A stretch of 64,000 bases of DNA from Lacisediminimonas profundi (GCF_008831265.1 NZ_VTTH01000001.1:682001-746000), one strand, 5' to 3'; positions 46,121-55,672 are shown, numbered from the stretch's first letter. Notes: generated from the sequence alone by a model not told the origin. Numbers and translations are program-made.

Positions 46121-47251
46121 GTGCAAAGCTTCCTCGTGGTCGGAAAAAGCAAATACGTTGTCGTCGCCGTGCTGCAGGCGATCCGGAGTTTCACCGATGC
46201 GACCACGGTCGTGATCGGCGATGACGAGACGTATTCGTTGCGATGGTCGAACCTGTGCACGGCAAGGCTGGCGATTCGTTTTGATGGAAGCAGCGACGAG
46301 GCTTTTGTCGGCATGGTCAACCGTTTTGCAAAGGACTTTCCGGGGGCGAAGCTGTTGGCGGTCGACTGCGATGGCGTGCGCCTGACCAACCGCGTGCTGA
46401 GCCGGCTGCAGATCGACATTGCGCCGATCCCGGAGCCGCAAACGCTGGAGACATTCGACGACAAATGGCTGTTTCACCAGTTCTGTAGCGAGCACGGATT
46501 CCGGGTGCCGGACACGCGGTATTTCGGCAGCAAGGACAAGCTGGATTACGATGCGCTCGCTGCCGAATTTTCGGTTCCTTTCGTGGTCAAGCCCACCAAC
46601 ATGGCCGGTTCCATGGGCGTAAAGATCATCACCAGCCGCCACGACTTCGAAACTGGCATCCTGTCCAACAGCGGCTACGATTACGACTCGCTGATCGTTC
46701 AGCGTTACATTGACGGCACCGACATTGACCTGAGCCTGCTGTCGGTTCAAGGCGTGCTGTCGGCGTTTGCCGTTCAACAGGTGGTCGGGTCCAGAATCGA
46801 ATTCGTGCCGAATCCATATCTCGAAACGATCGCGCTCGAGATCCCCGGCCGCAGTGCATACAACGGCGTCATGCACATCGACGCGCGGATCGACAGGAAT
46901 ACCGGACTGGTCTATTTGATCGAAGCCAATCCGCGCTTCTGGGCATCGCTGACAGCGTCGGTAATGTGCGGTCTGAATTTCGTGGAGGAGAGCGTCGCAG
47001 CCACGTCTGCTCCGGGCGGCGCCCTGCAACTGACAACGGGTGGCGCTTCGTCCCGGCATCCGGCCTTGCAGCCGTCATCATGGAGGAGCCTGGCAGGGGA
47101 CGCCGGCTATCGCGGGCGCCTGTTGCGCGCGAAGACATTCGATCCCTATTCCCTGGGCCAGTTCGCGATGGCCTTGTCGGCCAGCGGCGTGCGCCATCTG
47201 CGCAAGAGAACGACTCTGCGCCGCAGTTCGCCTTCCTATCAAACGGCTTGA
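46121..47251 (+). CDS. ATP-grasp domain protein
   Basis: A 376-residue protein with a Rossmann-like pre-ATP-grasp domain (SFLVVGKSKYVVVAVLQAI) and an ATP-grasp core: TLETFDDKWLFHQFCSEHG, the ATP-binding VPFVVKPTNMAGSMGVK, VQRYIDGTDIDLSLLS and the metal site VYLIEANPRFWASL. This is the CarB/PurK-like ligase fold, joining a carboxylate to an amine or thiol via acyl phosphate. GTG start with GAGG five bases upstream. Its partners are unknown; it converges with a FemAB/GNAT-like gene across REP repeats. Confidence 0.85.
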   Translation: MQSFLVVGKSKYVVVAVLQAIRSFTDATTVVIGDDETYSLRWSNLCTARLAIRFDGSSDEAFVGMVNRFAKDFPGAKLLAVDCDGVRLTNRVLSRLQIDIAPIPEPQTLETFDDKWLFHQFCSEHGFRVPDTRYFGSKDKLDYDALAAEFSVPFVVKPTNMAGSMGVKIITSRHDFETGILSNSGYDYDSLIVQRYIDGTDIDLSLLSVQGVLSAFAVQQVVGSRIEFVPNPYLETIALEIPGRSAYNGVMHIDARIDRNTGLVYLIEANPRFWASLTASVMCGLNFVEESVAATSAPGGALQLTTGGASSRHPALQPSSWRSLAGDAGYRGRLLRAKTFDPYSLGQFAMALSASGVRHLRKRTTLRRSSPSYQTA

Positions 47252-47298
47252 TTGCGGGATCGGATATCAGAGAGCGGCAACGGCCGATCGACTTTGTA

Positions 47299-47325
47299 GC
47301 TCCCTCCCCTTGAAAGGGAGGGAGC
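47299..47325. repeat. REP-like hairpin, copy 3
   Basis: Identical to the inner hairpin at 20710-20736 (arms GCTCCCTCCC and GGGAGGGAGC). It is followed by ATTCATGGCGTGCGCC, part of the outer arm. It starts 47 bases after the ATP-grasp stop codon. Confidence 0.85.
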
Positions 47326-47372
47326 ATTCATGGCGTGCGCCGGTCTGCGCTGTTAATCAGGATGTGGGTAAT

Positions 47373-47397
47373 GCTCAGCCCTTGAAAGGGTGGGAGC
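47373..47397. repeat. REP-like hairpin, copy 4 (degenerate)
   Basis: GCTCAGCCCTTGAAAGGG then TGGGAGC, followed by GTTCGTGGCGTGCG. It is a degraded member of the family, with a further fragment near 47440-47475 (GCCATGGATCAGGATGTGG repeats a flank at 47355). The gap 47252-47518 thus holds two or three decayed copies and no gene. Confidence 0.75.
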
Positions 47398-47518
47398 GTT
47401 CGTGGCGTGCGTCGGACTACGCCATGGATCAGGATGTGGGGACGGATCAGACCTTGAGCGGGAGGAGGCGTTCGAAACATTCGCAGGTCCACGCAGCTGG
47501 CTGCCAGTCGAGCGACGC

Positions 47519-48763
47519 CTACGCAAGATTGGTCGGCTCCCGGTTGGCGCTTGCATCGGATTTCGATGCGGAGTCTGGGCGCCTGATGGCTTCGGTACAG
47601 ATTCTCCTCAGTTTCTTATAGCCCGCAATTGGTCTTGCCAGCAGCCATGAGCCGCCAGCCTGTGTGTTGGCCGCATCGATCAGCCACGTTTTCAGCTTGC
47701 GCGAATAGCCGACCAAGGCTGCCTTCAGTGCGGTATCGCCATTTAGCAGCAGGCGACCCCATGACCGATACACCGTCAGATCGTCGAGATCCCGCCTTTC
47801 GCCCAGCAACCGGTATTTGTATTCGTCGCGCCCGGACTGGAAGTGGTATTCGGTGCATCCGAGGGCGATGCCTTTGACGATCGTTGAATAGCAGCACAGC
47901 ATGCCGATCCAGTACTGGTCGTATCGCGCATCGTGCGCGACGATGCTGCCGAAAATCCCGCTGCCTGTCCGATATCCGATGGAGCCGGCGCACACCTTGC
48001 CATCTATCGTGGCGACGCCGACGAAGCCGCATTCGCGGACCAGCGCGATGATCAGCTGGACGTCAGCTTCGGTGATGGGGGACACCGCGTCCTTGCGCGC
48101 CAGGCTGGCGCGCTTGAGTTGCACGATATCGCGGATATGCTGCTCGCTGACCTGTCCCTTCTCGACCAACTGGTATTGCCAGGAGGGGAAGTCGCGCTTT
48201 ACCTTGTTCGTATAGTAGCGGACGTTCTTGCGCGTGCTTTTGCCGAGCCTGTCCAGGTATTCCTGCTCGCTGGCCGGCAACGTGGCGACGATGTCTTCCG
48301 AATGATTGAAGCGCTGGGTTGGAAATCCCAGCCGGCGGACATCGGCCACAACAGTTTGTACCGCATGGAACGAGATAACGTCGACAACAGGGAATTTCGC
48401 AAAGACAGCGTCAGCGAAGCGGCGAACTTCCTTCTGACCGACCAGGATCCCGTTGTTGAGAACGCTGGCTTTGTGCTTGTCGATCCGGAACAGGAAAATC
48501 GAGGTCGGCTCCTTGCCTTGACTGGCGATGAAGGTGAATGCGCCTTCAAGGCATCCGTGCACCCTGAACTGCGCAATGGAGGAATAGAGGTTGTTGTAGA
48601 GACGGATCAGTTCCGCTTCGGCAAATGCTGGAACAGGGCTTTGGAGGACCGTAACTATCGTCTCGCTTTCCGAATGGAAGCGCGCGGCCCTGGGCTTCAT
48701 CGTCAACACGTTGGTCGCATCGGGTGCATTCGGTGCGTCCGCAAACAGGTAATCTGATTCCAT
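47519..48763 (-). CDS. GNAT/FemAB-like acyltransferase (BioF2/CelD-like)
   Basis: A 414-residue protein with a double-GNAT layout. The central block SEQEYLDRLGKSTRKNVRYYTNKVKRDF and the C-terminal block GFVGVATIDGKVCAGSIGYRTGSGIFGSIVAHDARYDQYW then GCTEYHFQSGRDEYKYRLLGE are typical of the GNAT_6/BioF2-like family in exopolysaccharide and lipopeptide loci. It probably transfers an acyl or aminoacyl group. AAGGAAAAGC precedes the ATG. A basic tail (about 375-414) has no known role. Confidence 0.8.
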   Translation of the reverse strand: MESDYLFADAPNAPDATNVLTMKPRAARFHSESETIVTVLQSPVPAFAEAELIRLYNNLYSSIAQFRVHGCLEGAFTFIASQGKEPTSIFLFRIDKHKASVLNNGILVGQKEVRRFADAVFAKFPVVDVISFHAVQTVVADVRRLGFPTQRFNHSEDIVATLPASEQEYLDRLGKSTRKNVRYYTNKVKRDFPSWQYQLVEKGQVSEQHIRDIVQLKRASLARKDAVSPITEADVQLIIALVRECGFVGVATIDGKVCAGSIGYRTGSGIFGSIVAHDARYDQYWIGMLCCYSTIVKGIALGCTEYHFQSGRDEYKYRLLGERRDLDDLTVYRSWGRLLLNGDTALKAALVGYSRKLKTWLIDAANTQAGGSWLLARPIAGYKKLRRICTEAIRRPDSASKSDASANREPTNLA

Positions 48764-49020
48764 GCTTTTCCTTGACGCCCAGAATCAGTCGCCGTCGCCT
48801 TGGGGCCATGGCGCCTCATCGGGCAGGCGGTTGGAGTGACTTCCTCTTTCGGCTTCCCCCGCCCACTGGACTTGGCGGAGTGAAACATCTCTTGTCAGAA
48901 TGTTATTTCGATGCATGGATGCTGGTCGTGACTACCGTCAATGATTCGCCATGGCATTTGAATTTACGTGTTGCACCAGGCTTTTCCTGGTGCAAGTAAA
49001 ATCCTTCATCAGACAAAAAA

Positions 49021-51057
49021 ATGGAGACGAGCATGCCTGCATTCCCGCGCCTGTTGGCGCCCCTCGATCTTGGCTTCACCAGCCTGCGCAACCGGTTTGT
49101 GATGGGAGCCATGCATACCCGGCTGGAGACGCTTGACCGTCCGAACGAGCGACTGGCTGCGTTTTACGGGCGGCGCGCACAGGGCGAAGCGGGCCTGATC
49201 CTGACTGGTGGCTATGCGCCCAACCCGGATGGAATCTTCGAGCCCGGCGGACCGCTGCTGTGCGATGCCGGGCAACTGGCCGAGCATCGCGCGATCACGG
49301 CCGCAGTTCACCAGGCCGGCAGCAAGATCGCCATGCAGATCGTGCACACCGGGCGCTACGCCAAGATTGAAGGCTGCGTGGCGCCGTCGGGCAAGCGGGC
49401 CAGGATCAATCCGGTTACGCCGCGCGTGCTGGGCACCGACGAAGTGTGGACGACCATCAGGGACTTTGCGCACACCGCCATGCTGGCCAGGGAAGGCGGC
49501 TATGACGGCGTCGAGATCATGGGGTCCGAGGGCTATCTGATCAATCAGTTCACGGCGCCTTTCACGAATCAGCGGACCGATGAATTCGGTGGCAGTTTCG
49601 AGAACCGGATCCGCTTTGCGCTGGAAGTGATCAAGGCAGTGCGCCAAGCCGTTGGCGCGGACTTCATCATCATTTACCGGATATCGGCGGTCGACCTGGT
49701 CGACGGCGGCATGAATGGCGAGGAGGTCGCCGCGCTGGCGCGCCGGGTCGAGCAAGCCGGCGCCAACATCATCAATACCGGTATCGGCTGGCATGAATCG
49801 GTGGTGCCGACCATGGCAGCGCCGGTGCCGCGGGCGGCATGGGCTTTCGCGATCCGTAACGTCAAGAATGCAGTAGGTATACCTGTGATCGCGTCGAACC
49901 GGATCAATACCCCGGAGGGCGCGGAAGCACTGCTCGAATCCGGGGTGGCGGACATGGTATCGATGGCGCGCCCCATGCTTGCCGATCCCGACTTCGCCCG
50001 CAAGACCAGGTTGGGCCGGCCGCAGGATATCAATACCTGCATCGCCTGCAACCAGGCTTGCCTGGACCGGATTTTCACCGAGCGCACAGCGACCTGCCTG
50101 GTCAATCCGCGCGCGGGCCGCGAGATCGAGTTTTCCGACCAGCCGGCCAGCCAGCCAAAGCGCATCGCGGTCGTGGGCGGTGGTCCTGCCGGGATGGCCT
50201 TCGCCATCAATGCCAGCGAGCGGGGACACAAGGTGACGCTGTTCGAAGCTGCCGCTGCCTTGGGTGGCCAGCTCAACCTGGCGAAGCTCGTGCCCGGAAA
50301 GAACGAGTTCAACGAAATGCTGCGCTATTTCAAGACACGCCTGGCGGCCTTGCAGGTCGATCAGCGGCTCGGCCATGCGCCAACGGCGGCGCAGCTTGTC
50401 GATGGCGGCTATGACGAGATCATCGTTGCCACCGGGGTCAGGCCCCGGATCCCAGGATTTCCGGGCGTGGACCATCCGAAAGTGATGTCCTACATCGACG
50501 TTCTATCCGGCCGGAAGAGGCCCGGGCCGCGCGTGGCAATCATCGGCGCGGGCGGTATTGGTTTCGACGTGGCCGAATTCCTGGTGGGCGAGCGCAAGGA
50601 GTCAGAATCGCCCGAACGCTTCATGCAGGTGTGGGCGGTGGACACGTCTCTTGCAACGCCTGGCGGCCTGCTGGCGCATGGCGGTCAGGGCGAGCCGCCG
50701 GCGCGTGAAGTGACCATGCTGCAACGCAAGGATGAGTCGCTCGGCAAGCGGCTTGGCAAGTCAACCGGATGGATACTGAAGGCCAAGTTGAAGCGGGCCG
50801 GGGTGCGCATGGTGCAGGGTGCGACTTACGACGCGGTGGACGAGCAGGGGCTGCATTTCACCGAGGGTGGCCAGCGCAAGTTGCTGGCGGTGGACAGCGT
50901 GATCCTGTGCGCAGGCCAGGAATCGGAGCGGAGCCTGTACGACGAACTGATGGCGCGCGGGGCGAAGGTGCGGCTTGTCGGCGGTGCAGACGTCGCCGCC
51001 GAACTGGATGCGTTGCGGGCAATTGACCAGGCGACGCGGCTCGCGGTTGCGTTGTAG
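49021..51057 (+). CDS. NADPH-dependent 2,4-dienoyl-CoA reductase-like flavoenzyme
   Basis: A 678-residue FadH-type protein. An Old Yellow Enzyme TIM barrel (about 8-330) binds FMN; a [4Fe-4S] site CIACNQACLDRIF begins at Cys340, with a further cysteine in ATCLVNP; then come an FAD domain (VVGGGPAGMAFAINASERGH) and an NAD(P) site (IIGAGGIGFDVAEFL). The family reduces 2,4-dienoyl-CoA, or in relatives other enones. It stands alone. The start at 49021 is the likely one; ATG 49033 would remove four residues. Confidence 0.92.
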   Translation: METSMPAFPRLLAPLDLGFTSLRNRFVMGAMHTRLETLDRPNERLAAFYGRRAQGEAGLILTGGYAPNPDGIFEPGGPLLCDAGQLAEHRAITAAVHQAGSKIAMQIVHTGRYAKIEGCVAPSGKRARINPVTPRVLGTDEVWTTIRDFAHTAMLAREGGYDGVEIMGSEGYLINQFTAPFTNQRTDEFGGSFENRIRFALEVIKAVRQAVGADFIIIYRISAVDLVDGGMNGEEVAALARRVEQAGANIINTGIGWHESVVPTMAAPVPRAAWAFAIRNVKNAVGIPVIASNRINTPEGAEALLESGVADMVSMARPMLADPDFARKTRLGRPQDINTCIACNQACLDRIFTERTATCLVNPRAGREIEFSDQPASQPKRIAVVGGGPAGMAFAINASERGHKVTLFEAAAALGGQLNLAKLVPGKNEFNEMLRYFKTRLAALQVDQRLGHAPTAAQLVDGGYDEIIVATGVRPRIPGFPGVDHPKVMSYIDVLSGRKRPGPRVAIIGAGGIGFDVAEFLVGERKESESPERFMQVWAVDTSLATPGGLLAHGGQGEPPAREVTMLQRKDESLGKRLGKSTGWILKAKLKRAGVRMVQGATYDAVDEQGLHFTEGGQRKLLAVDSVILCAGQESERSLYDELMARGAKVRLVGGADVAAELDALRAIDQATRLAVAL

Positions 51058-51078
51058 GCAGCGCAGGCGGCGTAACGA

Positions 51079-51282
51079 TTATTTCGAGGTCGGGGTTGTC
51101 GCCGCGACGGCCGCAGTCGACGTGGTGTCGCTGGACGCCGCCGTCTGGCCGCAGGTGGTAGCCGGATCCAGCCCGGTCCGGTTGAACGAGGTGTCGGAGC
51201 AAATGAAGGCGACCGAACTGGCGTCGTTGCCGCCACATCCGGCAAGGATCAGTGACAGGACAAATGCCGATATTGCTTTCAT
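51079..51282 (-). CDS. Small lipoprotein
   Basis: A 67-residue peptide with a lipoprotein signal MKAISAFVLSLILAGC (lipid Cys16), a short domain with two more cysteines (FICSDTSF, ATTCGQT) and a Ser/Thr/Ala tail. CGGAG lies before the ATG. The function is unknown. Confidence 0.7.
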   Translation of the reverse strand: MKAISAFVLSLILAGCGGNDASSVAFICSDTSFNRTGLDPATTCGQTAASSDTTSTAAVAATTPTSK

Positions 51283-51585
51283 GACGACACTCCGGGAAGC
51301 GAACCTGTGATGCGGCGGCAGCCCGCGGACGGTACTTGCCGTCGTGGCTGGCCGCGATCCTTGTCGATGCGTGTCCATGGTACGCAGCGCACGCTCGTAG
51401 CGCGTGATCCAGGTCAAGGCATGCCACTGGGGCCGAATGGATTCGCCGCATTCGATGCGTTCGACCTTGGTGCCCAAGCCCCTGTGCCGGAGCGTTTCCA
51501 TGGCGTGCTGGAGTGGCCATGCAGCTGCAAGGTCGGGAACTGCTTGCGGTATTGAATGCTGCCGGCCGGCAGCAGGTGGCAAAGC
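51283..51585. other. Intergenic region without supported gene
   Basis: A 303-base gap between the small lipoprotein gene and the monooxygenase-like gene, both on the minus strand. Open frames cross it on both strands, but none shows a start with a ribosome site, a domain or a partner. Confidence 0.5.
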
Positions 51586-51930
51586 TTAGCCGTGGCTTTC
51601 CCGGCTGTCGGTCGGGGCTTGCTGCCTGTCGTCCATGCCGTAGTCGCGCAGGACGGCCGCAACCCGCAGCCGGTAGCCAGTGAAAATGCCGTTGCGGCCC
51701 ATCGCCTGTGCCTCGCGATGTGCCTGCAGCTTGCGCCAGCCGGCAACTGCTTCCTCGTCGCGCCAGAATGACATCGACAGCAGCTTGTTGCTGTCCACCA
51801 GGCTCTGGAAGCGTTCAACCGAGATGAAGCCGTCCATGTGCTGCAGGTCCTCGCGCAGACTGGCTGCAATGGCGAGATAAGCATCTTTCTGTTCCGGATC
51901 CATCCAGACTTCAAACAGCACTGCGATCAT
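51586..51930 (-). CDS. Antibiotic biosynthesis monooxygenase (ABM) domain protein
   Basis: A 114-residue dimeric alpha/beta-barrel protein. MIAVLFEVWMDPEQKDAYLAIAASLR and MDGFISVERFQSLVDSNKLLSMSFWRDEEAVAGWR are typical of the ABM/YgiN-like family, which includes haem-degrading and quinol monooxygenases. CGAGGAGATTCAC precedes the ATG. It is divergent from the TonB receptor gene, which hints at, but does not prove, a link to uptake of a metal chelate or haem. Confidence 0.85.
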   Translation of the reverse strand: MIAVLFEVWMDPEQKDAYLAIAASLREDLQHMDGFISVERFQSLVDSNKLLSMSFWRDEEAVAGWRKLQAHREAQAMGRNGIFTGYRLRVAAVLRDYGMDDRQQAPTDSRESHG

Positions 51931-51976
51931 GTGAATCTCCTCGGGAAGAGCCGGCCGGCCCGGCGCTGCATTTGAT

Positions 51977-52028
51977 TGCCGTATCGGTCTGGCGTATTGG
52001 TGTGGCGTATTGGACTGGCGTATTGGTC
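51977..52028. repeat. 13-bp tandem repeat, four units
   Basis: Four head-to-tail 13-bp units of the form TGGCGTATTGGTC (first unit TGCCGTATCGGTC), with a degenerate 12-bp fifth up to 52040. The array ends 46 bases before the TonB receptor start codon and also lies upstream of the divergent ABM gene. Unit number changes would shift promoter spacing by 13 bases. Confidence 0.88.
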
Positions 52029-52074
52029 TGAGCTTTGGTCTGGTATTGTGACGAAAATAATGAGAGGGAGACAC

Positions 52075-54168
52075 ATGCGGTCCGTATTTTTTTTTGCTGA
52101 AGCAGTAGCAGGGCCGCGACATCTTCGCCGCCCGCCACTTGTGCGCTGGGTAGCGCTGGCCATGTTTGCTGCTTGCGTGCCGCCCGCATTCGCCCACGAG
52201 CGCCAGCTGGAAGAAGTCGTGATCAGCGCCAGCCGCAGCGAGCAAACCAGCTTCGACGCTCCCGCTGCCATCAGTTCCGTGAGCGTCGATCCAGGCAATC
52301 AGGCGCGGCCGCTGGTCAACCTCTCGGAGTTGCTGTCCACCGTGCCCGGCCTGCAGGCGCGCGACCGCCAGAATTATGCCCAGGACCTGCAATTGTCGGT
52401 GCGCGGCTTCGGCACTCGCTCCACCTTCGGCGTGCGCGGCGTGCGGATACTGGTCGATGGCATACCGGCCACCATGCCGGACGGGCAGGGACAAGCCGCC
52501 ACTGCCAGCCTGAATTCGGCCAGTCGCATTGAGGTGCTGCGCGGTCCGCTGGCGCAGTTGTACGGCAATGCCGCCGGCGGCGTGGTGCAGATTTTCACGC
52601 GCGACCCGGCGGCGCCGCCATCCTTCACCGCCAACGCTGGCGCCGGCAGTCATGGCCAGCGCCAGGTCGGCGCTTCGCTGTCCGGGGGCAGCAAGGAACT
52701 GGCCGGGCTGATCGACGTCACCCATTTTTCGACCGACGGCTATCGCGACCACAGCGCCGCGCAGCGCACGCAGGCCAATGTGAAAGTGGTGGCCCGCCCG
52801 ACCGAGGCGACATCGATTACCGGCATCTACAACTGGTTCCACCAGCCGATGACACAAGATCCGCTCGGGCTGACGCGCGCCCAGTACCTCGCCAATCCGC
52901 GCCAGGTATTCGCCGGCGCCAACACCTTCGATACCCGCAAGAGCATCGAACAGCAGCAAGGCGGCGTGGTGCTGGAGCATCGCTTGACGGCGATCGATAC
53001 GCTGCATGCGCGTGCGTACGCCGGCACCCGCCAGATCTTCCAGACGCTGGCATTCCAGAATAACGGGGTTGTCGATCTCGATCGCGGCTATGGCGGCATC
53101 GGCCTGGCGTGGAGCCGCAAGACCCGGGTCAACGGTTTGCCGCTGAACTGGACGGCCGGCATCGATGCCGACCGCCAGCGTGAGCGCCGCAAGGGCTTCG
53201 ATAACAACAGCGGCACGCCCGGCACCTTGCGGCGCGACGAGAACGGCGAAGCCAGCAATCTTGATGCCTATGGCCAGATGGATTGGGCCGTGCATCCGCA
53301 ATGGCGATTGATCGCCGGCGTGCGCGCCAGCCGGGTACGGCTGGCGGTGGACGATTACTTCATCGTCGGCGGCAATCCGAATGACAGCGGCAGCGTGCAG
53401 TACCGGCAAACCAGCCCGGTGCTGGGAACAGTCTGGCATGCCAGCCACGATCTGAACGTCTATGCCAACCTGGGCCAGGGGTTTGAAACGCCTACGTTGG
53501 CCGAAGCGGCTTACCGCGCGGTCGGAAGCGGGCCGAACTTTTCCCTGCGATCGTCGACCAGCAAGCAGGGCGAGATCGGCCTCAAGCTCAAGCGCGGCCG
53601 GCATGCATTCGAAGCCGCGTTGTTCACCGCGCGCAGCGACAATGAAATCGTGCCGTCGCAAGTGGTGGCTGGCCGCACCGTGTACCAGAACGTCGACGAC
53701 GTCGAGCGGCGCGGCCTGGAGGCAGCCTGGCAGGCGCAGTGGAACGGGCTGAATTCGCGCCTGGCTTACACGCTGGTCGACGCCAGCTTCCGCCGCGCCT
53801 ACACCAATGCCCAAGGAGCCACGATCGCCAGCGGCAACCGGTTGCCGGGCGTACCCTTGCACGCGCTGGCCGCCGAAGTGTCGATGCGCCATCACGGCCG
53901 CATGCAGAGCGCACTCGAGATGCGCGTCGAGAGCAAGACCTGGGTCAATGACATCAACAGCGATGCGGCGCCGGCCTTTGCCGTGTTCAACCTGCGAACC
54001 GGCATCGAGCTGCCTGCCGGCCGCGGACGTACGATGCTGTTCGCGCGCATCGATAACCTGCTCGACCGGCGTTATGCAGGATCGGTGATCGTCAATGATG
54101 GAAACGGAAGGTTCTACGAACCGGCGCCCGGGCGCAGCTTTTTTGTCGGCCTGCGCACGGCCTTGTAA
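52075..54168 (+). CDS. TonB-dependent outer-membrane receptor
   Basis: A 697-residue receptor. A signal peptide with a long basic n-region ends near ACVPPAFA; a TonB-box-like LEEVVISASR follows, then the plug (PLVNLSELLSTVPGLQAR, GTRSTFGVRGVRILVDGIPAT) and a beta barrel ending in a typical C-terminal strand. It takes up a ligand, probably a siderophore or similar chelate, with TonB energy. GAGGGAG lies before ATG 52075; the longer frame from 51976 runs through the 13-bp repeats. There is no companion ABC transporter. Confidence 0.92.
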   Translation: MRSVFFFAEAVAGPRHLRRPPLVRWVALAMFAACVPPAFAHERQLEEVVISASRSEQTSFDAPAAISSVSVDPGNQARPLVNLSELLSTVPGLQARDRQNYAQDLQLSVRGFGTRSTFGVRGVRILVDGIPATMPDGQGQAATASLNSASRIEVLRGPLAQLYGNAAGGVVQIFTRDPAAPPSFTANAGAGSHGQRQVGASLSGGSKELAGLIDVTHFSTDGYRDHSAAQRTQANVKVVARPTEATSITGIYNWFHQPMTQDPLGLTRAQYLANPRQVFAGANTFDTRKSIEQQQGGVVLEHRLTAIDTLHARAYAGTRQIFQTLAFQNNGVVDLDRGYGGIGLAWSRKTRVNGLPLNWTAGIDADRQRERRKGFDNNSGTPGTLRRDENGEASNLDAYGQMDWAVHPQWRLIAGVRASRVRLAVDDYFIVGGNPNDSGSVQYRQTSPVLGTVWHASHDLNVYANLGQGFETPTLAEAAYRAVGSGPNFSLRSSTSKQGEIGLKLKRGRHAFEAALFTARSDNEIVPSQVVAGRTVYQNVDDVERRGLEAAWQAQWNGLNSRLAYTLVDASFRRAYTNAQGATIASGNRLPGVPLHALAAEVSMRHHGRMQSALEMRVESKTWVNDINSDAAPAFAVFNLRTGIELPAGRGRTMLFARIDNLLDRRYAGSVIVNDGNGRFYEPAPGRSFFVGLRTAL

Positions 54169-54337
54169 ACCAGGACTGGCGGCAGCAGGGCCCATCCTTT
54201 GCCGCTTTTGTTTGACCTGGCGAAGCAGACCAGTCCGGGGATCCCGACAAGATTGACGCTGAGGGATCCCTTCAGTACCATCGACCGATTCGTTGCACCT
54301 AGGCAACGAATTTCTAACAATAACGTCAGGAGACGAA

Positions 54338-55672
54338 ATGCGCCCAGTCGCTTCATCCTTCGCAAGGGGGTCGTCCGCCCTTGCATTCGCCGCCCTTGCT
54401 GTCGCGCTTGCCGGCTGCGCACAGAAAGGCACTGTCACTACACCTGCTGCGGCACCTGTTGCACCGGCAGCACCTGTGGCTGCCGCCCCGGCTGCGGCGC
54501 CAGCGCGCGCCGCTGCCGCACCCGCAGCCCCAGCGCCTGCGGCACCTGCGCCGATCTGGGCCCAGGGCCGCACCGGCGCATCGCCGCTGGCGCCGCATGC
54601 CGGCAAGCTGACCGTCACGCCGGCCTCCGACATACCGATCGACAAGCTCAAGCTGCCGCCGGGATTCAAGGCTGAAGTCTGGGCTACCGGTGTTCCGGGC
54701 GCGCGGGCCATGGCCCTCGCCGACAACGGCAAGATGTACGTCGGCACGCGCGGGATTGGGCGCGTCTACGAGATTACCGACGACGGCAAGCAGCGCACCA
54801 GCCGTGTGGTGGTCGACAAGCTCAACCAGCCAGCCGGCGTGGAATACAAGGACGGTTCGTTGTACGTGATTGCGATCGACAAGGCGCTGCGCTTTGATGG
54901 CATTACAAAGAATCCGGCTGCACAGCCGGTCGACATGACCACGGCATTCAACCTGCCGAAGGAACAGCACCATAACTGGAAGTACATCAAGTTCGGTCCG
55001 GACGGCAAGTTGTACGTGCCATTCGGCGCGCCCTGCAATATTTGCGTGCCGGGATCGGAATACGCGCAGATCCGCCGCTACAACAAGGACGGCTCGGGCA
55101 TGGAAGTGGTAGCGCGCGGCGTGCGCAACACCCAGGGTTTCGACTGGCATCCGGTGACGAAGCAAATGTGGTTCACCGACCATGGCCGCGACTGGATGGG
55201 CGACGACGGTCCTGAAGATGAACTGAACCGGATATCGAAGTCCGGTCTCAATTTCGGCTTCCCGTACTGCCATTCCAGTGGCATCGTCGACCGTGACGTC
55301 GGCAAGCCCGGTGCCTGCGACGGCGTGACGCTTCCCGTGACCAACATGGGACCGCATGCGGCGAACATGGGCATCCGCTTCTATACCGGCAAGATGTTCC
55401 CCGCCAAGTACAAGAATGTCGCGTTCATCGCTCGTAAAGGCTCATGGAACCGCACCCAGAAGTTCGGCTATGACGTGGTCACCGTGACCGCTACCAAGGA
55501 CGGCAAGAACGCCAAGGTGACGCCTTTCATCACCGGCTTCCTTGACCCGGCAACCGACAAGTTCTGGGGCCGTCCGGCCTACCTGCAGCAGTTGCGTGAT
55601 GGCTCGCTGCTGGTTTCGGATGAGCAATTGGGCGCGATCTACCGCATCTCTTATGCCAAACCGAAGAAGTAA
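54338..55672 (+). CDS. PQQ-dependent sugar dehydrogenase lipoprotein (sorbosone/aldose type)
   Basis: A 444-residue lipoprotein (LAVALAGCAQ, lipid Cys27), then an Ala/Pro-rich linker (about 33-75) and a soluble glucose/sorbosone dehydrogenase beta-propeller (about 95-440) with HHNWKYIKFGPDGKLYVPFG, QGFDWHPVTKQMWFTDHGRDWMGDDGPEDELN and FPYCHSS. The family oxidises aldoses with PQQ. A dihaem cytochrome c gene overlaps its end and is the likely electron acceptor. CAGGAG stands eight bases before the ATG. Confidence 0.88.
   Translation: MRPVASSFARGSSALAFAALAVALAGCAQKGTVTTPAAAPVAPAAPVAAAPAAAPARAAAAPAAPAPAAPAPIWAQGRTGASPLAPHAGKLTVTPASDIPIDKLKLPPGFKAEVWATGVPGARAMALADNGKMYVGTRGIGRVYEITDDGKQRTSRVVVDKLNQPAGVEYKDGSLYVIAIDKALRFDGITKNPAAQPVDMTTAFNLPKEQHHNWKYIKFGPDGKLYVPFGAPCNICVPGSEYAQIRRYNKDGSGMEVVARGVRNTQGFDWHPVTKQMWFTDHGRDWMGDDGPEDELNRISKSGLNFGFPYCHSSGIVDRDVGKPGACDGVTLPVTNMGPHAANMGIRFYTGKMFPAKYKNVAFIARKGSWNRTQKFGYDVVTVTATKDGKNAKVTPFITGFLDPATDKFWGRPAYLQQLRDGSLLVSDEQLGAIYRISYAKPKK

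Noticed and set aside
49009-50475. A 488-codon minus-strand frame opposite the dienoyl-CoA reductase gene
   Set aside because: Antisense shadow of a confidently assigned gene; no start signal or homology visible.
51586-54747. A 1053-codon open frame on the minus strand, antisense to the TonB receptor
   Set aside because: Only the last 114 codons (from 51930) have a domain and ribosome site. The rest mirrors the receptor gene and shows no family features; long antisense frames are common in GC-rich genes.
55542-55652. Upstream start for the cytochrome c gene at 55542
   Set aside because: It would place 37 residues without signal-peptide character before the export signal and overlap the dehydrogenase gene by 131 bases.
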